Origin: Scytalidium lignicola
Taxonomy: Eukaryota; Ascomycota; Leotiomycetes
Assembly: GCA_002812745.2 (NCBI GenBank)
Contig: NCSJ02000642.1
Location: 1 to 11,622 of the forward strand
Length of the DNA stretch: 11,622 nucleotides
Direction: 5' to 3'
Shown here piece by piece: positions 1-8,761 of the stretch. The first letter of the stretch is position 1; each line of letters begins with the position of its first letter. The notes under the pieces were generated by a model. It was given only the letters and a program-made list of their open reading frames with translations. It did no database searches and was not told the origin of the DNA. A program made the position numbers and the translations under genes.

Positions 1-1170
1 CGCTTCCATAGGAGTCGAGTACTCGCCCTCCAGAATCTGCTCGTCAATCGACGACAGCGACGACGTCGAGCTCATCGAGTCGCTGCGTCCTCGAGTCTTG
101 CGATTTCCATTGGCCTTCCCCTTGGCACTGCCCGCCGAGTGCCCATTTGCCTCGGGGTGCGAGACGCTGTTGGATTTCCGCCGTTTTCGGGTATGCCCGT
201 GTTCTTGCTCCTTGCGAGGAGACACGGAGGCAGAAGAAGCGTGGATGGAATACCTGAGCTCGCTGTTTGTTGTTGCTGCTCCAGCGCTGCTGGATTTCTT
301 GGATGGTGTGTAGTACAGAGATGTGATGGCCGGCCGTGGTGGAGGATCACTACCGTCGCCGTTGAAGTAGTATTCGGCCTGTCTATCTTTCTTGCCTTCT
401 TTCTTTTTATGCTTCATAAGCGTGCGAAATTCTTTCAGTTGCTCTTCATCCGCACGTTGCTCATAGATAGCCTCGATCAACCTCACTATCCGAGCATTTG
501 ATCGGTGATCATCGTATAACGTTCGTAATGCATACGCCGTAGGCCACCTTCTCCGGTCAACCGCTTCCTGCACAGCATCCTCGATGACCTTGTCTGTCTT
601 CTCGATATTTATTTCTCGCTCCCCGTTTCCCTTTGCACTCTGCAACTTTATTGGTGATGGTGACATTTGCGCGGCGAGAGAAACCGAACCACTAACGCCC
701 AGTCGAGGAGAACCTTCCATATCGCCCATCTGCTGCACTGGTGTTTTCGGTGCCCAGTCCACATCCTCCTGCTTCGTAGAAATAGATCTTCTCCTTGTAG
801 TACTCGTAGCAGCTTCTTGGGTAGCGACGGCTTCCTTAGGGGTTGACGGCATAGAAACCCCTGACCTCCGTAGACTTGAGCTCCGCCTTCCACTCTCGGG
901 ATTTTCACCTCCAGCCCTCGTAGACTTCAATGTCTTCATGCTCGGTCGTGTTCCTAAAGGTGCCATCTGCGCGACGACTCCATGTCTCTCAATCCCAGCG
1001 TCCATAAAACTAGGCTGAGGAGTGGGTAACGGGGGCTCGATCCATCGGTCCAAGAATGTCTTCGACCGTTCTGCAGGTTCTGCCTTTTTCTCAGGTGCAT
1101 CGAGCGAGGCATTGGCAGCTACGAAGGGACTCGAGATTCTCGATCGCGTTGGACGGCCCGCGTAGCTCAT
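1..1170 (-). CDS. Uncharacterised basic Ser/Arg-rich protein, N-terminal part (cut at left edge)
   Basis: An uninterrupted minus-strand frame of 390 codons runs from an ATG at 1168-1170 off the left edge, so the C-terminus is missing. An in-frame stop at 1258-1260 and no other in-frame ATG between it and 1168 fix the start, which has A at -3. I do not recognise the family with confidence. Most of the protein is low complexity: Ser/Arg/Thr-rich stretches, basic clusters (for example RTKRRK), and a Ser-rich stretch followed by acidic residues at the cut edge. Two segments look ordered. Residues about 38-75 contain WIEPPLPTPQPSF and then MAPLGTRPS. Residues about 186-268 look helical and charged, with RRRWPTAYALRTLYDDHRSN followed by a Glu/Lys-rich helix. 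This composition suggests a nuclear, possibly chromatin-associated protein, and a domain such as a PHD finger may lie in the missing part; both are guesses. No intron is needed in the visible part. Confidence 0.75.
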   Translation of the reverse strand, partial: MSYAGRPTRSRISSPFVAANASLDAPEKKAEPAERSKTFLDRWIEPPLPTPQPSFMDAGIERHGVVAQMAPLGTRPSMKTLKSTRAGGENPESGRRSSSLRRSGVSMPSTPKEAVATQEAATSTTRRRSISTKQEDVDWAPKTPVQQMGDMEGSPRLGVSGSVSLAAQMSPSPIKLQSAKGNGEREINIEKTDKVIEDAVQEAVDRRRWPTAYALRTLYDDHRSNARIVRLIEAIYEQRADEEQLKEFRTLMKHKKKEGKKDRQAEYYFNGDGSDPPPRPAITSLYYTPSKKSSSAGAATTNSELRYSIHASSASVSPRKEQEHGHTRKRRKSNSVSHPEANGHSAGSAKGKANGNRKTRGRSDSMSSTSSLSSIDEQILEGEYSTPMEA

Positions 1171-2169
1171 CGTCTCGTCGCCTCGCTCCGGCAGCGAGTG
1201 CCTCCCTCGGATTTGCGACCGCGATATCAGGACGGCTGTGCATTTGTTAGACTCGATCTAAGATTGTGGGATGGAGATTCATCTACTTCTCTATTACTTG
1301 ATTGCATAAACAAGTTATATAGAACCGTGATTCGAGGTACAACGGACGCGCTGAAATGTATACTGATTGCTGAGGATGAAAGAGAAATGCGTTGGAAGCG
1401 AGGAGGGTCTAGCGCCCCCTGGAAAGCTGAGAGAGTACAGTAAATGCCAGCCCACCCGGATATGCGGGAAAATTACTGCACCAGCACAGTGAGTGCACAA
1501 AGGTTTGGTAGTTTTGGATTCTTGTACGATATAGATGATTCCTGATCAAAAGGTTTGAGCGTTGCAGTCGCCGTGTTATCAGCCTTTTTTTTTTTTTGTA
1601 ACGACGTGACCTCCTGCACGGGGTTGGGTGTGGGATGACTTGACGACGTGGTTCAAAGAGGGAGGGGTTGATGCCAAATTTACAGTTGCATCCATGCTTG
1701 GATACCACACATACGTAAGAGAGAAATATGCACAGAATCATAAATTCACCTTCCGTGATGTTCTTGAAGACCCCAGGGTGGCAAGAGCTACTGAGTCATC
1801 ATGTATCTGCTTCCTCTCTCCTGTCAGGTGCCTCCTCCCCCCTTTTATCAATGAAAAAACATCACATGAACGTGGGGAAAAAAGGCTTGAGGTTGACGAA
1901 TCTGTATTTGCTGCACATCTCTAATTCGAGAAGCCTAGTACTCATGACATATTGCTCTTCCTACACACTCGAGGCAAGGCGCTTCGCATGAACCGCAGTC
2001 CTCCTTAACAAACGAGAGGTCGAATGCGGCTAACTAGTACTTGACATGCCAAAATGGTAATGTCTGTAGGCAGAAAAACAGATAGAAGAAGATTGATCAG
2101 GGCGCAAATCACTCGCTGGACTTAGGGCTCTACGTGAAGTAGCTGATCAATCTGATCGTCACGAACCCC
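1171..2169. other. Intergenic: promoter side of gene 1 and 3' side of the EBP1-like gene
   Basis: About 1 kb with no gene I can support. The left part should carry the promoter and 5' UTR of the minus-strand gene starting at 1170. A TATATAAC-like stretch on the minus strand near 1313-1320 is a possible core element but is not demonstrated. A run of 13 T lies at about 1585-1597. The right part is the 3' UTR and terminator of the EBP1-like gene and holds a 10-bp inverted repeat (2091-2100 and 2143-2152). An open plus-strand frame at about 1628-1924 has no ATG at its start and is not called a gene. Confidence 0.6.
2091..2152 (-). repeat. 10-bp perfect inverted repeat in the 3' flank of the EBP1-like gene
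   Basis: GATTGATCAG at 2091-2100 is the exact reverse complement of CTGATCAATC at 2143-2152, with 42 bases between. It begins 18 bases past the stop codon of the EBP1-like gene, so in the transcript it would form a 10-bp stem in the 3' UTR. The core TGATCA is itself palindromic, which makes a chance match easier. Function is unknown. Confidence 0.45.
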
Positions 2170-3720
2170 CTATTCCTCATCGCTGCTCTCGTCATCGTCG
2201 TCATCATCTGCAGTCTCCGTGGACTTCTTCGCTGGCTTCTTCTTCTTCTTTTTGTTCTTGTTCTTGCTCTTAGTCTCCTTGGCCAAGGGCTGCTCTAAGA
2301 TCTTCAGAATTTCTTCATCTGTGATCTTCTTGTCGGACTTGACTTTGCTCAGATCTAGTGCAGGAGGAGCAGCGATGCGTTGCACCCCGTTCTTGGTGAT
2401 TGCTAGACTTGTCAATAAATATGGTACGTGCCCAAAAGAAAAGGAGACCTACCGATGGTAGTCAGAAGTCTTCCAACTGGCTCTCCATCCTTGTCACCAA
2501 CGACTTCATATTGTCTGAAAACATTTCCTCGAACACATTCAACGACGCCAACTTTAGCATCTCTTTCATCCTCAAGTTGTCGCAAGCTGAAGGGGAAATA
2601 TCTAAATCTCTTCACGACTTCGTTCAAAACTTTCTTGGAACTTGGTCGCTTGAGAGCATATTTGGTAGTGGTGCGGCGGTGGAGAGTAGCCCTGTTTTCC
2701 AGATTCTTGATCTTTCCAGAGCCTAAACTCACACCCATCTCCACACCCCACACATCACCAACTTCAGGGACACCGTCGCCCTTGGTACCATCACCGGGTG
2801 CCAAGATAATCTTCTTCTTCCCTTCGATCTCGTCATGCTCGAACTGCCAGCTGGTTGTGTGCTCAACTAAGTTACAATCATAGCTCTTGGCAATCTTCTC
2901 AAGGATGTTGGTGATCTTGCTCTGAGTTGGTGGTCTTTCTTTCTGAGCCTTTGCAATTTCCTCCTCGGTTCCTGTTGCCAGGAGTCCCGGTGGGACCATT
3001 AACCTCAGCAGAACTTCATTTGTATAGTATGTGGCCAAGAGCAGATCAGCCTGACGGCCAGTAATTTCACCCGAAGCGCCCACAATTATGGTGTCACAAA
3101 CAATCGTACCAAGGCCGTCGATCTGAGCACCGAGCTGGATCTTAACAGCTTCACCTTCTTTCAGGGTAACTGCAGCCTCTGCTTCGTCCGATACAAGGGG
3201 TGTGTATGGGGTTACGAAGGACGATGGGGAGACGGTGGTCGGGTGAGCGATTCCTACCAGCCACGGGTCAGTACCTAGTCACGCGAGACAAGCAGAGGTA
3301 AAAAGGAGCAAACTAGGAGCCAAGTAGGAGCCAACACTAACCTTTAACCACCTTCTTTCCTCGGTAGACCTTCTCGATTTCTTCCTCGAGAAGTTTGTCT
3401 CCCTTCTCGCAGATGGTGACGATCTTCTCCCCAGCAACGCATAGCTTGCTGACAGCCTCGAGGACCTTGAGCGAAATCTGGCCCGCACTCTTGTATTTAG
3501 TCAGAGTATCTGGATTAGCCAGAGTGTAATCTATAAGATGATATCTGTTAGCCCATGGTTGCAGCAAAATTTGGAGTCCATGGCCCGCCAAAAGCGTATT
3601 GTTTGGGTAGCCACCGCGCGACTGCGGGGTATGGTGGGATGTATTTGCTTGCACCTCGGAGAGTGAAAGCTGAGAGGAGTGCACCTTACCAACTTCTTCG
3701 CTTTCCTTCTTGTCGGCCAT
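2170..3720 (-). CDS. cdb4: EBP1/PA2G4-type, Cdb4-like methionine-aminopeptidase-fold protein
   Basis: Four exons join to 1,254 nt (417 aa): 3720-3690, 3530-3342, 3253-2453 and 2402-2170. Introns are GT-AG with branch-like motifs GCTAACA, TACTGAC and TTGAC, all in phase 1. The protein resembles eukaryotic EBP1/PA2G4 and S. pombe Cdb4 in length and order: an N-terminal segment with KYKSAGQIS and CEKGDKLLEEE, the 'pita-bread' core (GIAHPTTVSP, LKEGEAVKIQLG), and a C-terminal core with FSLRQLEDERDAKVGVVEC. A lysine-rich stretch (about 380-400) and an acidic tail (about 406-417) follow. Known members act in ribosome biogenesis and RNA binding and lack peptidase activity. Here the positions of the first two metal-ligand aspartates of true aminopeptidases appear to hold Gln113 and Ile124, consistent with no catalysis. 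It shares a promoter region with SNF5. The family is clear; the symbol is by analogy to S. pombe. Confidence 0.92.
3531..3689 (-). other. Intron 1 of the EBP1-like gene, 159 nt, length multiple of three and stopless
   Basis: The donor is GTAAGG at 3689, the branch-like motif is GCTAACA, and the acceptor is TATAG at 3531-3533. The coding frame stays open through the whole intron, so an unspliced transcript would add 53 residues after residue 10. The spliced form restores the expected N-terminus running into YTLANPDTLTKYK and is the preferred model. Confidence 0.8.
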
Positions 3721-4089
3721 GTTTGCAATTTTTCTAGCCTAGAAATCTGTTTTGTCTGCAAACCACTGGCCACCTGCAGTTGAAAAGACCGAGAAAATGG
3801 AGGGGCAGAGTGAGGTTGCGTTGTCCGGGAGGTTTTTGATGATTGTGGGAACAAGCAAAGCTCAGACTTTCGCTTATGGCTGCTTGAATCCGCCCCAACC
3901 CAATCATCCCTACGTCGGCGTGCGCCGCGGCTATCGTCCACCGTACAACAAATCCGTGCCTGTTCTCGTCGCGCCTGCGAAAAGCATCGCGCTCCTCATC
4001 GACAACTCTATCTCTCCATCTCCCTCCCGCTGACAACCTCGAGCATCAACCAACACAGGCATCGCACGGCGGTCGCGAATGTCTCGGCC
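3721..4089. promoter_or_regulatory. Shared divergent promoter between the EBP1-like gene and SNF5
   Basis: The two start codons point away from each other across 369 bp, so this region must carry both promoters and 5' UTRs. A CCAAT box lies on the plus strand at 3900-3904, almost exactly midway (about 180-190 bp from each ATG). On the plus strand a pyrimidine-rich stretch at about 4002-4030 just before the SNF5 ATG resembles a fungal transcription-start region. No TATA box is evident for either direction. A 79-codon plus-strand frame from an ATG at 3797 (stop 4031-4033) and a short overlapping uORF from 4079 lie inside it. Confidence 0.65.
3900..3904 (+). promoter_or_regulatory. CCAAT box midway in the divergent promoter
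   Basis: A plus-strand CCAAT pentamer, the binding core of the fungal Hap2/3/5 (CBC) complex, sits near the centre of the shared promoter. One 5-base match is weak evidence alone; the central position is what makes it worth marking. Confidence 0.35.
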
Positions 4090-4162
4090 ATGGCTGCCGA
4101 CTCAAATGCCGCCTCGTCAGGCCCAGCTGCGGATTCAGCAACGGGTTCCTCGACGGTTCTGA
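4079..4162 (+). other. uORF overlapping the SNF5 start codon
   Basis: An ATG at 4079 opens a 27-codon frame ending at TGA 4160-4162, out of frame with SNF5, whose ATG is at 4090. The uORF ATG has C at -3 (weak context), while the SNF5 ATG has G at -3 and G at +4 (GCCATGG, strong). Leaky scanning could therefore still deliver SNF5. It matters only if transcription starts upstream of 4079. Confidence 0.4.
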
Positions 4163-6310
4163 CACATCGCCAGCGGACTCAAGAGGACTTCCAAAAGGTG
4201 CTATTGGATAGATATGTGACGCGGGATCTCATCTACTCAGCAGCCCTGCTTGAAGAAGAGAAGAAACGTCAGGAGACTCTCTCACGAGGAAGACTAGAAG
4301 CGGAGGACTATAAGAAGGTGCGGAATGAGTATCGGCAGTGGTTCCCTCCCAGCCGTCTCTATGGCCAGGGCTACAATGGTTATGGCAATGGCACTACGGA
4401 TGGACAGACGAAGGTGGTGTATCCATCTGCCAAACCGAGATTAGGCCACAAGAAGACCAGTCGATTGCGGATCAAGCGCAAAGAGATGGCTCAGCAAGCA
4501 GAACAGGAGGAGGAACTAGTGCCGGTCAGGCTAGACGTAGAATGGGATAAGATCCGGTTGCGGGATACATTTACGTGGAATCTGCACGACCGTGTCGTAC
4601 CTCCTGAACTCTTTGCTGCACAACTCGTGGAGGACCTGGGGTTGTCACAGCCTGTCGCGGAGCCGGTTTTCGAGCAAGTAAAGCATCAGATACACGAACA
4701 ACTAGGAGAGTTCTACCCTCCGGTCTATATTGAAGAAGATGCATTAGACCCAGAACTGCCATACTCGGCATACAAGAACGACGAAATGCGGATACTAATC
4801 AAGCTAAATATTACCATTGGACCACATACTTTGGAAGACAAATTCGAGTGGGAGATTAATAACCCACTTAACTCTCCAGAAGAATTCGCACAGTGTATGA
4901 CCAGAGATCTATCCTTATCGGGAGAGTTCGCAACAGCCATTGCACATTGTATACGAGAGCAAAGCCAGTTGTTCACCAAGAGTCTGTATATAGTTGGGCA
5001 TCCATTCGATGGACGGCCGTTAGAAGACCAGGATTTAATAGCCGCCTTCCTCCCTTCGCCACTACCTTCGGTTTTCCGACCACAGCAACAAGCGAAAGAG
5101 TATGGTCCATATTTGTACGAGTTGAGTGAGGCAGATCTAGAGAGAAACGAGGTTATATTCTCTCGGGAGCAGCGACGGCAGAAGAGATCAGTCAACAGAA
5201 GAGGTGGACCCAGTTTACCAGATCTCAAGGACCGACCACGTACCATACGAACCCTTATTGTTTCCTCAGTTCTTCCTGGAGCAGCAGAGACAATTGAAGA
5301 AAGCAGAATGTACAAGCGTACAAATGCAGCATCAGGGAAGAAGCGAGCACCTGGCACTGTCGACGGCAATATCTCCGATTCATCTGATAGCGACGAGTCC
5401 ATACCTGATTCTCCAGCGCTGTCTCAATTACAAGGCACGGCACGAACCAGAGGCATGCGTGGAGCAGCTACCGCTGCTCAGCAACGAATGGCAAACCTTG
5501 GACGCTCAGAAACCCCAGAAGTGGCTGCTCTGCACCATCACGAAACCCGAACATCATCACGCAGACTTGGTCGTGATGCAAGGGAAGAAAGCCCAGAACC
5601 TCCTCCTTTAATCATCAAGCTGAAGATTTCACGGGAGAAGCTTCGAAAACTTATGCGTGATTTAAAGAGCGGCAATCGAGCTTCAACTGGATCTCAAAAT
5701 CAGTCACTCAATCTCACTCAATCAGGGCATAGTACACCAGCTCCCGGGTCTATGGGTCCCCCATCTACTCCCGGTCTTGCGAATCAATCACTTTCTACTG
5801 CTACGGCCACCACTCCTTCTCAGGTCGGGCAGATAGGTGCAGTTGATGCACCTCCACCCCCACCTCCTGGGCAACCCGCGCCAACTCCTGTAAGTCGAAC
5901 CTTTCCTTATCTTTCTTTCTTAAGACTGTACAAAACTAACACTTCAAATACAGCCTCCGCCTCCTCAATGGCTAACAGCTGGCCTCCTCGAGCTGCAAAA
6001 GTCCTATCCCGGCGACAGTTTTGAGGGCATGATGCGTTACTCCGCTGTCAATTCTGTAACTGAAACACCAGTCACGGCGCCACAGCCCGGTCAGTCTACC
6101 GAAGGGATCAAATGGATGTATTTGCCAAGGATCAGGTGCCATGATTGTCCAGGAAAGCTGTACACCCCAGGTCCCAATACTACGGTGGATAATTTCGAAG
6201 TACATCTCAAGAACCGATTCCACAGGGAGCGGGTTGACGCTAGGGTTGCAGCTTCGCGGAGCGGTGAGGCAAGTAGTAGTGGAGCTGCTGGTGGTGGCGG
6301 CAGCAGTTAG
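4090..6310 (+). CDS. snf5: SNF5/INI1/Sfh1-family chromatin-remodelling complex subunit
   Basis: Two exons, 4090-5889 and 5954-6310, give 718 aa. The 64-nt phase-0 intron has donor GTAAGT, branch CTAAC at 5936-5940 and acceptor ACAG. Removing it joins a proline run to PPPPQWLTAGLLELQ and keeps the frame to the stop. SNF5 proteins are core subunits of the nuclear SWI/SNF and RSC ATP-dependent remodellers. An N-terminal segment (RDLIYSAALLEEEKKRQ) precedes the SNF5 domain, made of two related repeats: residues about 145-210 (RLDVEWDKIRLRDTFTWNL) and about 233-305 (RILIKLNITIGPHTLEDKFEW). A long Ser/Pro-rich linker follows. The C-terminus (about 655-695) holds a CHDC motif and an HLKNRFH motif, a candidate zinc site, then a Gly/Ser-rich end. 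The ATG has a strong context (GCCATGG). I cannot decide from sequence whether it is the SWI/SNF paralogue (Snf5), the RSC one (Sfh1) or a single protein serving both. Its 3' end faces sgf73. Confidence 0.95.
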
Positions 6311-6944
6311 ACCGAAAACTTGAAGAGGCTAAGTTTTAGTGAATTGGTTTGAAAGAGCAACGATAAGGGTTGGTGATGAATTCAAAGAACAATGTGTCTG
6401 TATTATATCTATACCGCGAACTTCACAAAAAGATGGTGTGGAGTTCTTGCCTTATTGTAGGAGTTATTAATGGCGTGTCGGTCATGGCATTAGGTTAGGG
6501 ACACGGAAACAGCATAATATCATGTCATATGCCTAAGCTACCAGTGTGCTTCTCTCTTATAGTTTTTTTTTTCCATAGAAGAATATGTATGTATATGTAA
6601 TGCATAACTCTTCTTGAGGAGAATTTCAGTTTCAAAGATACATTGATCTATCCATTACATATCCGAACTTGGTTCATAAGTGAAACATAGGTATTCATAC
6701 ACATACAACCAGACTGGTATATACAGGTAATAAGACACAGCCACCGTGGAAACTATCCTGACCTCCTAAGACGGACCTAAGGCCGATTAAATACCTAGAG
6801 AAAAACAGCCCAACCTAAACCATCTAACGCCATCCCTACCTAACAAGACCATCATAAAACCAGTTTCTTAGAACCAGGCGTCATGAAAACCCAAAGCCAG
6901 CATCCCACAAAAATAAAATTGCTCATCCCATCGTCATCTCATAC
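6311..6944. terminator. Convergent 3' region between SNF5 and sgf73
   Basis: 634 bp lie between two stop codons facing each other, so this holds both 3' UTRs and polyadenylation regions. A run of 10 T at 6563-6572 and an alternating TATGTATGTATATGTA stretch at 6584-6599 resemble the TATGTA-type efficiency elements used in yeast 3'-end formation and could serve SNF5. I see no gene or structured RNA here. Confidence 0.5.
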
Positions 6945-8761
6945 CTAAGCCCTTCCAACAACGGAAGACCTCCTCTGAGTTGGTATCTGCATATTAAATC
7001 CGCTCGGCCTCCGTCCTAGACCTTCCAAATCAACATCACCCTCGGCATCCACGTCTCCGGCAGCATCAACCATCATGCCCGGAGGTAATTTCTGAGCCCC
7101 GTAACCGACAACCTTAAAGATATTCACAGTAAAGCCATTGGTCGCATTGGATAATTGTTCCCGCAGACGCTCGCGCATGTACCGTCGTTCAATAGGAATC
7201 TGGATCACAGGCGGGACGAGGGGTTGAGGATGCCAATTAGACAAGCCGGTCATTGTAGCCATGAGTTCCTCGTCTGAGTCCAGGGGTCCATTTGCAGCTT
7301 CTTCGTCTTCCAGCGGTGCGTTGGCGTCGATTGCAGCTTCTAGGAGGTTGTTAGTGAACCCGAGGGAAAATTGAGACGGAGTTGATAAATTTAACTTACT
7401 CTGCTGTTTAGCCTGGTTTTTCTTTTGGTATGCTGTGAGTAACATATCATATGGAAGCGATCTACCGGCGACTGCTCGCTTTGCACCCATAGAGTGACTC
7501 TTGCAAGTGAGGGATCTCGCGCATGGAACGCCGTCTTTCATAACACCACACTGCCTTTCCACATCAACGGGACCTAGAGAGTGACAGTTAGCTAATGATA
7601 TAAAAGATGAAGATCTAGATAGCGAGGGGTTGACGATATGGATGGAAGATGATTGCCTTTTTCTCCTTGTCCCTCTTTATGAGTATACTGAGAATCCATC
7701 TCGAGCGTTGATAGTTCGTCTAGAACAGGGAAAGTAAAACTAGATGAAGAACTCTCTGTAACTGTTGACGAGGACGCGAGAAGATAATAGCCGCTCCACC
7801 TTCCATAGAATTCTACGAAGGCTGCAAAACAACAGCTATCTCGCTACCCCAAGAAGAGCGAGTGCTTTCTCCTTCTTATGGAGAATCATAACTAAGAAGC
7901 ACCACAACGCAATAAATAGAAGTAGATAGAAAATTAAACATATCACTATTACCTTTCGGTTTCGGCACCTTGGGCTTCGGTTCCTCTTTCTTCTTCTTCT
8001 GCTTTGGTCCCTTCTCTGCGTCACCACTGAGATCTGCCTTTCTCTTCTTCCCCTTATTCTCGCCATCGACTTTCTTTCCGGCGCTCTTCTTCGCAGACTT
8101 CAACCCTCCAGGGCCTTTCTTATCAAGACCAAGTTCGTCGTCATCGTCGTCATCGTCTCCACCCCCATCGTCTTCTTTCTTCCCACCTTCGGCCTCACCC
8201 TTCGCCTTTTTACGCGCTTCCTTCTGCTCTTTCTTCCGTTGGTCTTTCTCTCTTTTAGATTTCAGACAGGCCAAGAGGTGGGTTTTAGCGTGGGTTTTGA
8301 GAATCGATTTCTTGCAATGCTTGCATGTTTGCAGGTCGAGGCTATCTTCCAACGGTCGGCCAGTTGCGAAAGTCTCTCTGGCGGCATCATCTAGTTGATT
8401 CACTACAGGTCCCGGAGAGTCGACTGAATTTGTTGACGGGGTGTCGGTGCCTTTTGTCTTCTTCTCGTCTATAGTTGTCGTAATCGTCAGCGGGGATGCA
8501 GCAGCAGCCTGGAGACACAATACCAACCACTATCAATAACGCTCCCATCGCGCCAGTTTCCTGGCTTACTGTGCTTTGGAGGCGGTTTCTTCAGCTTTAT
8601 CGTCCCGTTGAGTTTATCCTTAAGATCTTTCTTAGGTGCGACCTTGATCGTTGATTCATCGTCACTCGGCGCGGGTGCGCCTGTAGAAACACAATCAGCA
8701 CATTTCCTATCATCAAACAACTCGCACACGTACCCTTAGGCTTCACAGCAACTGCAGCCAT
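6945..8761 (-). CDS. sgf73: SAGA complex subunit Sgf73 (ataxin-7 homologue, SCA7 domain)
   Basis: Five exons join to 1,224 nt (407 aa): 8761-8734, 8680-8570, 8468-7953, 7573-7400 and 7339-6945. All four introns are GT-AG and in phase 1. Sgf73 anchors the Ubp8/Sgf11/Sus1 deubiquitinase module to SAGA, which removes ubiquitin from histone H2B. The N-terminal zinc finger is visible as C95, C98, H110 and C114 ([21 protein letters not shown], without its first T), preceded by [15 protein letters not shown] long Lys/Glu/Asp-rich linker (about 120-215) includes a run of aspartates. The SCA7 domain starts at about 219 with C227, C236, C242 and H245 ([18 protein letters not shown]), the nucleosome-binding part in homologues. 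The exon 2/3 junction uses donor GTAAGC at 8569 and acceptor TATAG at 8469-8471, since the nearer CCAG acceptor would break the frame. Neighbour SNF5 is also a chromatin co-activator subunit. Confidence 0.92.
7340..7399 (-). other. Intron 4 of sgf73, 60 nt, stopless and in frame
   Basis: Donor GTAAGT at 7399, branch-like CACTAACA and acceptor CCTAG at 7340-7342 are all strong. The length is a multiple of three and there is no stop, so both spliced and retained forms keep the frame. Splicing joins [10 protein letters not shown] to [14 protein letters not shown], which I take as the normal form; retention would add 20 residues just after the SCA7 core. Confidence 0.85.
7574..7952 (-). other. 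Intron 3 of sgf73, unusually long (379 nt)
   Basis: Donor GTAATA at 7952, branch-like AGCTAACTG and acceptor CTCTAG at 7574-7576 join KPKVPKPK to [10 protein letters not shown] in phase 1, which fits the family's usual run into the SCA7 domain. It is several times longer than most introns here. Its 3' two-thirds hold an open frame of about 75 codons preceded by a TTTTGCAG acceptor-like site, but no convincing phase-1 donor follows, so I do not call a cassette exon. I saw no clear box C/D snoRNA motifs. Confidence 0.7.

Noticed and set aside
139..1018. Plus-strand open frames at 139-501 and 584-1018
   Set aside because: The minus strand has one continuous 390-codon frame across both with consistent composition; the plus-strand frames are Cys/Phe-rich and look like its shadow.
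1628..1924. Plus-strand 98-codon open frame with protein-like composition
   Set aside because: It opens with GTG rather than ATG; the first in-frame ATG is at about 1694, leaving a short frame with a Cys/Pro-rich end, no splice logic and no family I recognise.
4725..5402. 225-codon minus-strand frame
   Set aside because: It is antisense to the SNF5 domain coding region, which is supported by clear domain similarity and splice structure on the plus strand.
7600..7850. Cassette exon within sgf73 intron 3
   Set aside because: The acceptor-like TTTTGCAG fits the phase, but every phase-1 GT that follows is a poor donor, and direct joining of exons 3 and 4 gives the expected family sequence.
7970..8398. 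Plus-strand frame rich in Phe, Ser and Pro
   Set aside because: It is the antisense of the Lys/Glu/Asp-rich linker of Sgf73, which keeps the opposite strand open by codon composition.
8469..8518. Alternative sgf73 exon 3 acceptor at CCAG near 8500
   Set aside because: Used with the GTAAGC donor at 8569 it shifts the frame and soon reaches a stop; the TATAG acceptor at 8469-8471 keeps the frame and has a GCTGAC branch-like motif.
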